NCBI RefSeq assembly: GCF_009852415.1
Contig: NZ_WOXS01000002.1
Coordinates: 6,984,001-7,048,000, forward strand
Length of the DNA stretch: 64,000 nucleotides
Source: Streptomyces sp. Tu 3180
GTDB lineage: Bacteria > Actinomycetota > Actinomycetes > Streptomycetales > Streptomycetaceae
Reading direction: 5' to 3'
Below the pieces are notes generated by a model. It saw only the letters and a program-made list of their open reading frames with translations, had not been told where the DNA came from and ran no database searches. The translations under genes were made by a program, and so were the position numbers. Positions 8,533-18,577 of the stretch are shown here, piece by piece. Each line of letters starts with the position of its first letter. The first letter of the stretch is position 1.

Positions 8533-9421
8533 CTCCCCGACGACAACGGCCCCCGCGGCGAGGAAGCCGGCGGCCTCCCCGATGGCCCCGCCCCGCTCGT
8601 TCCTGTGGTCCCGGCGGATCTTCCTGACCCTGCTCACCGGTTTCGTGCTGGTCCCGGTCTACGTCATGGTCTCCAGCTCGCTGAAGCCGCTCGCGGACGT
8701 CACGGGCAAGTTCCGCTGGCTGCCGACCGAGCTGACGGTCCGCCCGTACATCGACATCTGGTCCACGGTCCCGCTGGGGCGCTACTTCGTGAACTCGCTG
8801 ATCGTGGCGGGCGCGGCGACCGTCTGCTCGGTGGTGATCGCGGTCTTCTCGGCCTACGCCGTCAGCCGCTACACCTTCCGCGGCAAGCGCGTCTTCACGG
8901 TGACCGTGCTCTCCACGCAGATGTTCCCCGGCATCCTCTTCCTGCTCCCCCTCTTCCTGATCTACGTCAACATCGGCAACGCCACGGGCATCGCCCTGTT
9001 CGGCTCGCGCGGCGGCCTGATCCTGACGTACCTGACCTTCTCGCTCCCGTTCTCCATCTGGATGCTGATCGGCTACTTCGACTCGGTCCCGCGGGACCTG
9101 GACGAAGCGGCGATGGTGGACGGCTGCGGCCCGCTCGGCGCGCTGTTCCGGGTCGTGGTGCCGGCCGCGGTCCCCGGCATCGTGGCGGTGGCCGTCTACG
9201 CCTTCATGACCGCCTGGGGCGAGGTCCTGTTCGCCTCGGTGATGACCAACGACACCACCCGCACCCTGGCCGTGGGCCTCCAGGGCTACTCCACCCTCAA
9301 CGACGTGTACTGGAACCAGATCATGGCCGCCTCGCTCGTGGTGAGCGTCCCCGTGGTCGCCGGTTTCCTGCTCCTGCAGCGCTACCTCGTCGCCGGCCTG
9401 ACGGCAGGAGCCGTCAAGTGA
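8525..9421 (+). CDS. Sugar ABC importer, MalG-type permease
   Basis: A 298-residue second membrane subunit of the importer, with the EAA loop DEAAMVDGCGPLGALFRVVV. Its ATG overlaps the end of the MalF-type gene by 8 bp, so the two are translated together and should form a heterodimeric channel. The C-terminus (LQRYLVAGLTAGAVK) is typical of the family. Confidence 0.88.
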   Translation: MPSSPTTTAPAARKPAASPMAPPRSFLWSRRIFLTLLTGFVLVPVYVMVSSSLKPLADVTGKFRWLPTELTVRPYIDIWSTVPLGRYFVNSLIVAGAATVCSVVIAVFSAYAVSRYTFRGKRVFTVTVLSTQMFPGILFLLPLFLIYVNIGNATGIALFGSRGGLILTYLTFSLPFSIWMLIGYFDSVPRDLDEAAMVDGCGPLGALFRVVVPAAVPGIVAVAVYAFMTAWGEVLFASVMTNDTTRTLAVGLQGYSTLNDVYWNQIMAASLVVSVPVVAGFLLLQRYLVAGLTAGAVK

Positions 9422-9450
9422 CCGGTTCCCCCGAACCCGAAGGGACTTCC

Positions 9451-10809
<1,359 letters not shown>

Positions 10810-10819
10810 CCCCCGCCGT

Positions 10820-10858
10820 CCCCGGTGGGCGCGGGAGGACGACCCGCGCCCACCGGGG
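10820..10858. terminator. Strong terminator hairpin after the GH1 gene
   Basis: A 16-bp perfect stem (10820-10835 against 10843-10858; CCCCGGTGGGCGCGGG on the left) with loop AGGACGA. It separates the importer/GH1 operon from the GH16 gene. Confidence 0.8.
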
Positions 10859-10872
10859 CCACCCCCACCTGT

Positions 10873-10904
10873 ATGTCATGAGCGCGACATTCATCATCCA
10901 TGAC
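10873..10904. promoter_or_regulatory. Short inverted repeats upstream of the GH16 gene
   Basis: ATGTC (10873-10877) mirrors GACAT (10886-10890), and GTCATG mirrors CATGAC at 10899-10904. These sit 40-70 bp before the GH16 start and after the GH1 terminator, where a separate promoter and operator are expected. No CebR-type box is present here. Confidence 0.25.
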
Positions 10905-10940
10905 GGGGATCGGCGCCCCCACCTCCCCGAGGAGAGCCGT

Positions 10941-12818
10941 ATGCCATCCCGTACCCCCCGCATCCTCCTGACCGCCCTCACCACGGCCGCGGTACTGTCC
11001 GCGGGCCCGGCCTTCGCCGCACCGGCTCCAAGGACGGCCGCGGTGGCGGCCGCCTGGGACACCGACCGCGCGGCGGCCGCGTACGCCGCCGACCCCGCCG
11101 GCGTCGCCGCCTCCGGCAGCGAGAACGCGGACACGGCACCCGCCCGCGCCTTCGACGGCAACGGCGCCACCCGCTGGTCCAGCGACTTCGCGGACGACGC
11201 CTGGATCCGCGTGGACCTCGGCTCCACCATCCGCGTCGACCGGGTCGTCCTCGACTGGGAGGCGGCCTACGGCAAGCGCTACGTCCTCGAGGCCTCGAGG
11301 AACGGCACGGACTGGACCCCGTTCTACACGGAGACCGCGGGCACCGGGGGATCGGTCACGGCACACACGTACCCCCAGGAGGTCACGGCCCGCTACGTCC
11401 GCATGCGCGGCGTGGAACGCGCCACACCCTGGGGCTACTCCCTCTACTCCTTCAAGGTCTACGGCGGCGAACCGGCCCCGGCCTCCACGACCCGCACCAA
11501 CCTGGCCCTGAACCACCCCGCCTACGCGAACTACCACCAGCACGCGGGCAACTCACCGGCGTTCGTCACCGACGGCGGCCGGCCGGCCGACCTCAAGGCC
11601 GACCGGACCCGCTGGTCCAGCGACTGGAACGCCGACCGCTGGATCTCGGTCGACCTCGGCGCCCGCTCGACGGTCGACACGGTCGACCTCTACTGGGAGG
11701 CGGCGTACGCGGTCGACTACGAACTCCAGGTGTCGGACGACAACCGCACCTGGCGCACGGTGTACCGCCCCTCGGCCTCCGAGGTCGCCGCCCGCCGCGC
11801 CGACGTCAAGTCCCCCGGGGAGGCCGTCGGCCTGCACGACTCGATCCGCCTGCCCCAGCCCGTCACCGGCCGCTACGTCCGCATGCTCGGCAAGGAACGC
11901 CGCTCCTTCCACAACCCGGCCCCGTCCACCGCCCAGTTCGGCTACTCGCTCTACGAGTTCCAGGTCTGGGGCACCGGCGGCAGCGCGGCGGCGGCCTACC
12001 CGGCACTGCCGGGCGACCAGCCGGGCACCTACCGCACCACGTTCTTCGACGACTTCACGACCCCGTCCCTCGACCGCTCCAAGTGGCGCGTGGTCCGCAC
12101 CGGCACGGAGATGGGCCCGGTCAACGGCGAGTCCCAGGCCTACGTGGACTCCACCGACAACATCCGCCAGGAGAACGGCAACCTGGTCCTGGAGGCCAAG
12201 CACTGCAAGGGCTGCACCCGGGCAGGCGGCGGCACGTACGACTTCACCTCCGGCCGCATCGACACCCACACCAGGTTCGACTTCACGTACGGCCGGGTCA
12301 GCGCACGCATGAGGCTCCCGGTGGGCGACGGCTTCTGGCCCGCGTTCTGGCTGCTCGGCAGCGACGTGGACGACCCGTCGGTCGGGTGGCCGTCCTCCGG
12401 CGAGACCGACATCATGGAGAACGTCGGCTACGCGGACTGGACCAGCACCGCCCTGCACGGCCCCGGCTACTCGGCCGACGGCAACATCGGCGCCCGCCAG
12501 ACCTACCCGAACGGCGGCCGCGCCGACCAGTGGCACACGTACGCGGTCGAGTGGACCCCGACGGGCATGCGCTTCCACGTCGACGACCGCCTGGTCCAGG
12601 AGACCACCCGCAACAAGCTGGAGTCGACGCGCGGCCAGTGGGTCTACGACCACCGCCAGTACGTGATCCTCAACCTGGCGCTGGGCGGCGCCTACCCGGC
12701 CGGCTGGAACAAGGTCACGGCCCCCTACTGGGGTCTGCCGCAGTCCAGCGTGGACCGGATCGCGGCCGGGGGAGTGCGGGCGGAGGTGGACTGGGTGCGG
12801 GTGGAGCAGAAGGGGTAG
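10941..12818 (+). CDS. Secreted GH16 endo-beta-1,3-glucanase with two F5/8-type (CBM32) domains
   Basis: A 625-residue secreted enzyme. A Sec signal (to about residue 29, AFA-AP) is followed by two galactose-binding-like F5/8 C domains (about 45-180 and 185-355), each with the RWSSD and RYVRM signatures, which bind glycans. The C-terminal GH16 beta-jelly-roll (about 365-625) carries the catalytic E-x-D-x-x-E in GETDIMENVG: nucleophile Glu488, Asp490, acid/base Glu493. Family members with this motif hydrolyse beta-1,3- or beta-1,3-1,4-glucans internally. AGGAGAG precedes the ATG. Placed next to GH55, the importer and GH1, it supplies chain ends and oligosaccharides for the same pathway. It has its own 5' region and terminator. 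Confidence 0.9.
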   Translation: MPSRTPRILLTALTTAAVLSAGPAFAAPAPRTAAVAAAWDTDRAAAAYAADPAGVAASGSENADTAPARAFDGNGATRWSSDFADDAWIRVDLGSTIRVDRVVLDWEAAYGKRYVLEASRNGTDWTPFYTETAGTGGSVTAHTYPQEVTARYVRMRGVERATPWGYSLYSFKVYGGEPAPASTTRTNLALNHPAYANYHQHAGNSPAFVTDGGRPADLKADRTRWSSDWNADRWISVDLGARSTVDTVDLYWEAAYAVDYELQVSDDNRTWRTVYRPSASEVAARRADVKSPGEAVGLHDSIRLPQPVTGRYVRMLGKERRSFHNPAPSTAQFGYSLYEFQVWGTGGSAAAAYPALPGDQPGTYRTTFFDDFTTPSLDRSKWRVVRTGTEMGPVNGESQAYVDSTDNIRQENGNLVLEAKHCKGCTRAGGGTYDFTSGRIDTHTRFDFTYGRVSARMRLPVGDGFWPAFWLLGSDVDDPSVGWPSSGETDIMENVGYADWTSTALHGPGYSADGNIGARQTYPNGGRADQWHTYAVEWTPTGMRFHVDDRLVQETTRNKLESTRGQWVYDHRQYVILNLALGGAYPAGWNKVTAPYWGLPQSSVDRIAAGGVRAEVDWVRVEQKG

Positions 12819-12819
12819 C

Positions 12820-12863
12820 GGACCTGCCGCCCGGTGGGGCCGGCCTCACCGGGCGGCAGGTCC
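12820..12863. terminator. Bidirectional terminator between convergent genes
   Basis: GGACCTGCCGCCCGGTG (12820-12836) pairs perfectly with its complement ending at 12863, and the stem extends to about 20 bp with one mismatch around a CCGG loop. It serves the GH16 gene and the convergent minus-strand operon. Confidence 0.8.
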
Positions 12864-12894
12864 CACCCGGCCCGTGCCGGCGGCCTCCTCCCGG

Positions 12895-13617
12895 TCAGCG
12901 CCCGGGGGACTGCGCGCGCCACACCCGGAAGTCGCTGATCCGGAAGCGGCTCCAGGTGGTCCGGAAGGCGAAGTGCCCGGCCGTGTACGGCTCCGGGTCC
13001 CGGTGGTCGAAGACGAGACGGCCGTTGTTCCACCATCGGACGGTGGAGCCGTCGGAGACGATCCGGACGTGGTGCGGCTCGTTGGGGACGAGCAGCGGCT
13101 CGGTGTAGTCGTGGATCAGCGGGCGCACGCCCGCCTCGCCGACGTAACGGCGCAGCCGGGTCGTGGTGTTGGTGTTGGCGCCGTAGCCGACGTAGTACGT
13201 CCGCAGGTGGTCGTACTCGGCCAGGGCGCCGCCGCGGCGGGTGGCGAAGAGGTCGTGCGGGGAGCGGACGTCGGTGGCGTTCCAGAAGTTGTTGAGGTCC
13301 GAGACGCGGTCGTTGGCACCGCCCTCGGCGACCGGCGTGGCGGTGTACTCCAGGACGTACGGCCCCTCCAGGCGCTGCCTGAACCAGACGGTCGCACCGC
13401 TCGGCACGTCGATCTCCAGGATGCCGCGGGAGGCGGTGACGGTGCCGCCGTCCTGGAGTTCGACGGCCCACCGGCGCAGTCCGTGGCGGAAGTCGTCGCG
13501 GGCGAGGAGACGTCCGCGGCCGCGGCGGGCGGGGGACGCCTGTGCGCCGGCCGGGGCGACGGCGGTCAGGGCGGCTCCCGCCGCGAGGGCGGCGAAGGCT
13601 CTACGGGTGGTGGTCAC
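12895..13617 (-). CDS. Small secreted beta-sandwich protein (DUF6250-like), coupled to the PL11 lyase
   Basis: A 240-residue protein with a Tat-like signal (TTTRRAFAALAAGAAL, cleavage near AQAS). The mature part looks like a jelly-roll: DDFRHGLRRWAVELQDGGTV, WFRQRLEGPYVLEYTATPV, then NNFWNATD and a late HHVRIVSDGSTVRWWNNGRLVF typical of concanavalin-like sandwiches. It resembles the DUF6250 family often found beside plant cell-wall lyases; no catalytic residues are assigned. Its start overlaps the end of the PL11 gene by 17 bp, so both should be made together. It may bind or process rhamnogalacturonan fragments, but this is inferred only from context. Confidence 0.7.
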   Translation of the reverse strand: MTTTRRAFAALAAGAALTAVAPAGAQASPARRGRGRLLARDDFRHGLRRWAVELQDGGTVTASRGILEIDVPSGATVWFRQRLEGPYVLEYTATPVAEGGANDRVSDLNNFWNATDVRSPHDLFATRRGGALAEYDHLRTYYVGYGANTNTTTRLRRYVGEAGVRPLIHDYTEPLLVPNEPHHVRIVSDGSTVRWWNNGRLVFDHRDPEPYTAGHFAFRTTWSRFRISDFRVWRAQSPGR

Positions 13618-15508
13618 GGGACACGGCTCCTCGGGGTGTGGTGACAGCGGGCCTCGGGACGCGGCGGGTCTCCGTGCCGAGGTAGTAGTCGGTGTAGGTG
13701 GACTGGAGGTAGCCGCGCACGGTCCAGCCGAGGCGGTGGGCCGGGTTGTGCGCGAGGGTGTAGAGGCGGGTCGAGGTCGGCTCGGTGGTGGTGTACAGCC
13801 GCAGGGCCGTGTGATCGGCCGTCTCGGCGAGGATTTCCTCGCGCCAGTCGCCGATCAGGTCGCCGTGGAACGGGGTCGCGTTGCGGGCGCCGGAGACGAC
13901 ACCGGGTGGGTCGAAGAGCGTGGCGCTGGTCCCGGTCGCGGGAGTCCACTTCTCGACGTGCGTGAAGTCGAGGAGCTCGGCGGCCTTGTCGCCGTCCCAC
14001 CAGATGCGAAAGTTGACGCTGGGGGCGGTCGTGGCGATCCTGCCGTCGCGGACGTTGAAGACGCCCGCGCCGGGCCGGGTGACGTCGGCGGTGGAGGTCC
14101 AGTACTCGTAGCCGGGGTGCCCCGGGTCGATGTCGGCGGCGTTGCCGCGGCCGACGTCCAGGTCGGTTTCGCTCGCCGGGTCCGCCGGGTGCGCGCCGGT
14201 CGTGAGGCGCTCGCCGGTGGCGGCGTCGTAGTAGTACCAGGGGAAGTTCGACACGACGCCCAGTTCGGACTGCTGGACGGCGAAGCCCTCCAGGCCGGGC
14301 CGGGCGGGGTCGAGGTCGGCGATGTCGAAGCGGTCGCCGTGTCCGGCGCCGTCGACGACGTAGCGGAGGCTGCCGTCGTCGTCGACGACGTAGTTGCCGT
14401 CGGCGATCTCGTCCCGGCCGTCCCCGTCGAGGTCGACGGTGCGGATCTGGTGGAAGCTGCTCGCGCCGCGGTCGGTGGGCACCACGTACTTCCAGCGGCG
14501 GGTGAGGTCGGTGCCGTCGAAGTCCCAGGTCTGGAACAGCGTGCGGAACGTGCCGCGCCGGGCGCCGACACGGGTGACCAGCTTGGTGACCAGGCTGGGG
14601 CGTTCGCCGTCGAGGTACGCGATGCCGAAGTGGCCGCCGGAGGGGCCGTCGGCGGTGAAGTCGTCGGGCACCGGCTGCCGGGTGCGTTCGGCGCCGGTCG
14701 CCCCGTCGACGACGGAGACGAACTGGTCGGCGGGCGAAGCGGCGTGGACCCGGGAGCCGTCGGCGAAGGTGGTGCCGTCGGCGGTGTGCAGCAGCACCTC
14801 GGCGCGGCCGTCGCCGTCGAGGTCGTACACGGTGACGTTGTCGTCGTTGCGGTAACCGCCGACGGCCGTCGAGCCGCTGATGGCGGCGGGGGCCGGATCG
14901 TTGGCGCCGTTGCCGGGCACCTGGGCGAGCGAGCCCGGCCCGAGGTCGACGCGCCACAGTCGTTCGCCGGTGAGCGCGTACGCCTCCAGCAGGTCGGTGC
15001 CGGAGCGGTCGGCGGACAGCCGGCTGACGACGAGTTCGTACCGCCCGTCACCGTCGAGGTCGCCCGGCCAGGCGTGCCGGACGGTGTAGCCGTCGGCGGC
15101 GGCGAGCGGGATCTCGGCGTGGCCGACGGGGAGTTCGAACGCGGCGCGGCTCGCCCGGCGCTCCCGGCCGTCGACGACGGCCCGGACGGTGTAGGCGCCC
15201 TCGCCCCGGGTGTCGTCCCGGTAGGTCGTCGAGCGGGTGATCGGCGTGTGGTTCAGCCGGCGCCCGTTCTTGTACACGTTGAAGGCGATGCGGTCGCCCC
15301 TGCGCGCGTACTCGGTGCCGAGCAGGCGCCAGCTGAGGAAGGTTCCTCCGCCGGAGGGGACGGCGACCAGGCCCCGGTCGAGGTCCTCCACCACCCGGCG
15401 GGGGGTCGCGGCCGCGGTGGCGGTGTCGGCGGCGGGTGAGGCGAGCAGGCCCGCCAGCAGGGCGGCCGCGACGGTCGCCCCGGTTCTTCGGCGGTGCGTG
15501 GAGTGCAC
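13601..15508 (-). CDS. Secreted PL11 rhamnogalacturonan lyase
   Basis: A 635-residue secreted enzyme matching polysaccharide lyase family 11, which cleaves the galacturonate-rhamnose backbone of pectin rhamnogalacturonan I by beta-elimination. A signal peptide is followed by RRVVEDLDRGLVAVPSGGGTFLSWRLLGTE, a fibronectin-like N-terminal domain, then an eight-bladed propeller. The propeller has calcium-binding DLDGDGR loops (three exact copies) and the family-typical GDLIGDWREEIL and GYLQSTYTDYYLGT near the C-terminus. The GTG at 15508 was chosen because GAAGGAG precedes it and a proper signal peptide follows. The divergent LacI gene 303 bp away is the likely regulator. Confidence 0.9.
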   Translation of the reverse strand: MHSTHRRRTGATVAAALLAGLLASPAADTATAAATPRRVVEDLDRGLVAVPSGGGTFLSWRLLGTEYARRGDRIAFNVYKNGRRLNHTPITRSTTYRDDTRGEGAYTVRAVVDGRERRASRAAFELPVGHAEIPLAAADGYTVRHAWPGDLDGDGRYELVVSRLSADRSGTDLLEAYALTGERLWRVDLGPGSLAQVPGNGANDPAPAAISGSTAVGGYRNDDNVTVYDLDGDGRAEVLLHTADGTTFADGSRVHAASPADQFVSVVDGATGAERTRQPVPDDFTADGPSGGHFGIAYLDGERPSLVTKLVTRVGARRGTFRTLFQTWDFDGTDLTRRWKYVVPTDRGASSFHQIRTVDLDGDGRDEIADGNYVVDDDGSLRYVVDGAGHGDRFDIADLDPARPGLEGFAVQQSELGVVSNFPWYYYDAATGERLTTGAHPADPASETDLDVGRGNAADIDPGHPGYEYWTSTADVTRPGAGVFNVRDGRIATTAPSVNFRIWWDGDKAAELLDFTHVEKWTPATGTSATLFDPPGVVSGARNATPFHGDLIGDWREEILAETADHTALRLYTTTEPTSTRLYTLAHNPAHRLGWTVRGYLQSTYTDYYLGTETRRVPRPAVTTPRGAVSRDHHP

Positions 15509-15638
15509 GGTCGGTGCTCCTTCGTGCGGGCGGAGGTCGACTCCGGGGGGAGGGAAGGTGCGAGGGGATGGGGGGATCACCCGCGCTCACCCTGCCTCAC
15601 CCCCCGCCGCTTCGGACCGTTCTGCCACAAGAACGAAA

Positions 15639-15650
15639 TGAAACGATCAC
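15639..15650. promoter_or_regulatory. Possible LacI-family half-palindrome in the PL11/LacI divergent region
   Basis: TGAAACGATCAC resembles the TGAAACGTTTCA-type sites of rhamnose-related LacI regulators at 8 of 12 positions and lies midway in the 15509-15811 divergent region. The centre and left half fit well, the right half poorly. Nothing else stands out in this intergenic stretch. Confidence 0.25.
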
Positions 15651-15811
15651 AAGCCAATGGAAGTCGACACTCGGTCGTCATGAGGGGCGAGACCGCTCCG
15701 GCGGCGCGGCACCCGTGGACCGCGCCCGGCGCGTGAACGGCTCGTGACAGTGCCCCCCCGCCGGCCCACCCCCGGGTTCCCGCCCGCCCTCCCCGGCTCT
15801 AACCTGACGCG

Positions 15812-16819
15812 ATGCGCGCGGTGACAGGGCTCAGGGAGGTGGCGGAGCGGGCCGGGGTGTCCATGCGGACCGTCTCCAACGTGGTCCGGGGCACCGGCCG
15901 CTTCTCGGAGGCGACGCGGGAGCGGGTGCTGCGCGCGGTGGAGGAACTGGGCTACCGGCCCAACACGGCCGCCCGGCGGCTGCGCACCGGCCGCAGCGGG
16001 GTGCTGCTGCTGGCCGTGCCCGAACTGACCATGCCGTACTGGGCGGAACTGACCGGGCACCTGCTGCGGGAGGCGGCGGCCCACGGCTGCACGCTGCTCG
16101 TGGAGGTGACCGGCGGCCGTCCGGAGGCGGAGCTGGAGATCGCGCTGGGCCGCACGGACCCGCTCGTCGACGGGGTCATCCTCAGTCCGCTCGCGCTCGA
16201 CGACCGGGCCGCCGCCCGCGCCCCGGACCCCACGCCGCTGGTGCTGCTCGGCGAACGCGTCCACGACCTGCCCTGCCCCCACATAACCGTCGACAACACC
16301 GGTGCGGCCCGGGAGGCGACCGCCCACCTGCTGGCCCGGGGGCGGCGCCGGATCGCGGTGGTCGGGCGGCAGACCGCACCGCACGCCGCCACCTCGGCCA
16401 CCCGGCTGACCGGGCACCGCCAGGCCCTCGCGGCGGCGGGCCTCGCCTACGACGAGACGCTCGCCCCGCCCGTCGCCGCCTACCACCGGGCCGACGGCGC
16501 CGCCGCCGCGCACGCGCTGCTCGACCGGTCCGAGCCGCCCGACGCGGTGTTCTGCTTCGCCGACACGCTGGCGGAGGGAGTGCTGCACGCGGTACGCGGG
16601 CGCGGTCTTTCGGTGCCCGGCGACCTCGCGGTCGTCGGCTTCGACGACATCGAGGCGGCCCGCTACACGGCGCCGCCGCTGACCACCGTGGCCCCGGACA
16701 AGCAGGAGCTGGCCCGGCTCGCGGTCACCGCCCTGCTGGAGGGCGTCGACGGTGCCCGCGAGCCCCGGCCGCGGGTGCTGCGCGCGGGGCACCGGCTGGT
16801 GGTGCGGGAGAGCGGCTGA
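15812..16819 (+). CDS. LacI-family transcriptional regulator
   Basis: A 335-residue regulator with an N-terminal helix-turn-helix (LREVAERAGVSMRTVSNVVRG) and LacI hinge (RPNTAARRLRTGRSG). A periplasmic-binding-protein-like effector domain follows, ending in the standard VVGFDDIEAARYTAPPLTTV. It is divergent from the PL11 lyase gene and most likely represses it until a pectin-derived sugar is bound. The downstream importer genes run toward it on the other strand, so it is not part of their operon. Confidence 0.88.
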   Translation: MRAVTGLREVAERAGVSMRTVSNVVRGTGRFSEATRERVLRAVEELGYRPNTAARRLRTGRSGVLLLAVPELTMPYWAELTGHLLREAAAHGCTLLVEVTGGRPEAELEIALGRTDPLVDGVILSPLALDDRAAARAPDPTPLVLLGERVHDLPCPHITVDNTGAAREATAHLLARGRRRIAVVGRQTAPHAATSATRLTGHRQALAAAGLAYDETLAPPVAAYHRADGAAAAHALLDRSEPPDAVFCFADTLAEGVLHAVRGRGLSVPGDLAVVGFDDIEAARYTAPPLTTVAPDKQELARLAVTALLEGVDGAREPRPRVLRAGHRLVVRESG

Positions 16820-16868
16820 CACCGCCCGGCCGCGGTACGCGCCCCCGGGGCGGCCGGCCCTCCGCCCC

Positions 16869-17687
16869 CTATCCCCGTACCGCCCCCGTCGTCAGGCCCG
16901 CCACGAAGTGGCGCTGCAGCAGGACGTAGACGACGACCACGGGGGCCGAGGCGATGACGACGCCGGCGAACAGCAGGGGGTACTGGGTGAGGAACTCCCC
17001 CTGGAAGTCGAGCAGCGCCAGCGGCAGGGTGCGGTGCTCCTGGGAGCGGATGAACAGCAGGGGGTGGAGCAGGTCGTTCCAGTCCATCACGAACAGGAAG
17101 ATGCCGGTGGTGGCGAGGGCGGGGCGGATCAGCGGCAGGGCGATCGAGCGGAACGCCCGCAACGGCGAGGCGCCGTCCAGCTCGGCCGCCTCGTACAGCT
17201 CCTCCGGGACGGTGCGCAGGAAACCGCCCAGGACGAACACGGCCGTCGGCAGGGTCGTCACCGTGTCGACGAGGACCAGGCCGAGCAGGCTGTCGGTCAG
17301 CCCGAGGCGGTCGAAGAGGACGTACTGCGGGACGATCGCCGCCTGCGCGGGGACCGCGAGCCCGGCGACCAGGACGCCGAAGACGGCCCAGCCCGCCCGA
17401 CCGGGCACACGGGCGCAGAAGAACGCGGCCAGGCTCGCCACCACCAGGGTCAGCGTCACCGCGCCCGCCGTGACGACGGCGCTGTTGGCGAACGCGGAAC
17501 CGAGGCCGCCCTCCTGCACCGCCCGCCGGTAGTTGTCCAGGGTCGGCGACGACGGCGGGGCCAGCGGCGCGTCGAACAGCTGCGGCAGCGTCTTGAAGGC
17601 GCCGAACACCACCACCAGCAGCGGCAGGACGACGGCGGCGCCCGCCAGCAGCGCGACCGGGCGGAGGGTCCTGGCGGTCCTGGTCAT
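16869..17687 (-). CDS. CUT1-type ABC importer, MalG-type permease
   Basis: A 272-residue membrane protein with six predicted helices and the EAA loop EELYEAAELDGASPLRAFRSIAL. It ends with the family-typical LLQRHFVAGLTTGAVRG. Its ATG overlaps the stop of the preceding permease (ATGA), giving translational coupling. It is the last gene of the four-gene operon that starts with the SsuD-like monooxygenase. An ATPase gene is again missing. Confidence 0.86.
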   Translation of the reverse strand: MTRTARTLRPVALLAGAAVVLPLLVVVFGAFKTLPQLFDAPLAPPSSPTLDNYRRAVQEGGLGSAFANSAVVTAGAVTLTLVVASLAAFFCARVPGRAGWAVFGVLVAGLAVPAQAAIVPQYVLFDRLGLTDSLLGLVLVDTVTTLPTAVFVLGGFLRTVPEELYEAAELDGASPLRAFRSIALPLIRPALATTGIFLFVMDWNDLLHPLLFIRSQEHRTLPLALLDFQGEFLTQYPLLFAGVVIASAPVVVVYVLLQRHFVAGLTTGAVRG

Positions 17688-18577
17688 CGGGTGGCCCTTC
17701 CGATCGCCCGCCGCTGCACCCAGGTGAGCAGCGCGATGAGCACCATGAACACCAGCGACTGGGCGGCGGCGTAGCCGAACTGGTTGTTGGAGAACGTCGT
17801 GTAGACGCGGGTGGACAGGATGTCGAGGGCGGGACCCGGCGGATTGCCCGCCAGACCGAGGACGAGGTCGAACGCCTTGAACGACTGCACGGTGGTGTAC
17901 GCGACGACGATGCCGGTGGCCGGGGCGACGAGCGGCCACGTCACGTACCGGAACCGGGTGAGGCGACCGGCGCCGTCCAGTTCGGCCGCCTCGTACAGCT
18001 CCTTCGGTATCGCCTGGAGCCCGGCGATGAAGACCACCATCATCTGCCCGGCGTGGAACCACACCTGGGTCAGCGCCAGCCAGAAGACGGCCGTGTCCGG
18101 GTCGCCCAGGTAGACCGACTGCAGGGAGTCCAGCCCGACCGCGCGCAGCGCGGAGTTGAGCAGGCCGCCGTCGGGGTCGTAGACGAACCGCCACACGAAG
18201 GCGACCGAGACCGACGACAGGACCGTCGGCAGGAAGAAGACGGCCCGCAGCAGCGTCGACGCCCGCGTGGTGCGGACCAGCCAGAGAGCCAGCAGCAGGG
18301 CCAGGGCGGTCTGGGCGAGGACGACGGTGAGGGTCAGCTTCAGGTTGTTCCCGGCGGCGTTCGCGAACGTGTCGTCGTCGGTGGCGAGTTCGGCGAAGTT
18401 GCGCAGGCCGACGTTGTCGTAGGCGGCGCTGTAGCCGTCCCAGTCGGTCAGCGCGTACTGCACCGCCTGGACGACCGGGTAGGCGAAGAGGAACAGGTGG
18501 AGGGCGAGGGCGGGCACCGGGAAGAGCCACAGCGCCCGCGCCGTGCGCCGCCTACGACCGCTTCTGGTCGATGACAC
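17684..18577 (-). CDS. CUT1-type ABC importer, MalF-type permease
   Basis: A 297-residue membrane protein with an Arg-rich N-terminus, six predicted helices and EAA loop KELYEAAELDGAGRLTRFRYV. Its start lies inside the end of the binding-protein gene (26-bp overlap). Together with the MalG-type partner it forms the channel of a carbohydrate-type importer whose ligand, judging from the operon, may be sulfur-containing. Confidence 0.86.
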   Translation of the reverse strand: MSSTRSGRRRRTARALWLFPVPALALHLFLFAYPVVQAVQYALTDWDGYSAAYDNVGLRNFAELATDDDTFANAAGNNLKLTLTVVLAQTALALLLALWLVRTTRASTLLRAVFFLPTVLSSVSVAFVWRFVYDPDGGLLNSALRAVGLDSLQSVYLGDPDTAVFWLALTQVWFHAGQMMVVFIAGLQAIPKELYEAAELDGAGRLTRFRYVTWPLVAPATGIVVAYTTVQSFKAFDLVLGLAGNPPGPALDILSTRVYTTFSNNQFGYAAAQSLVFMVLIALLTWVQRRAIGRATR

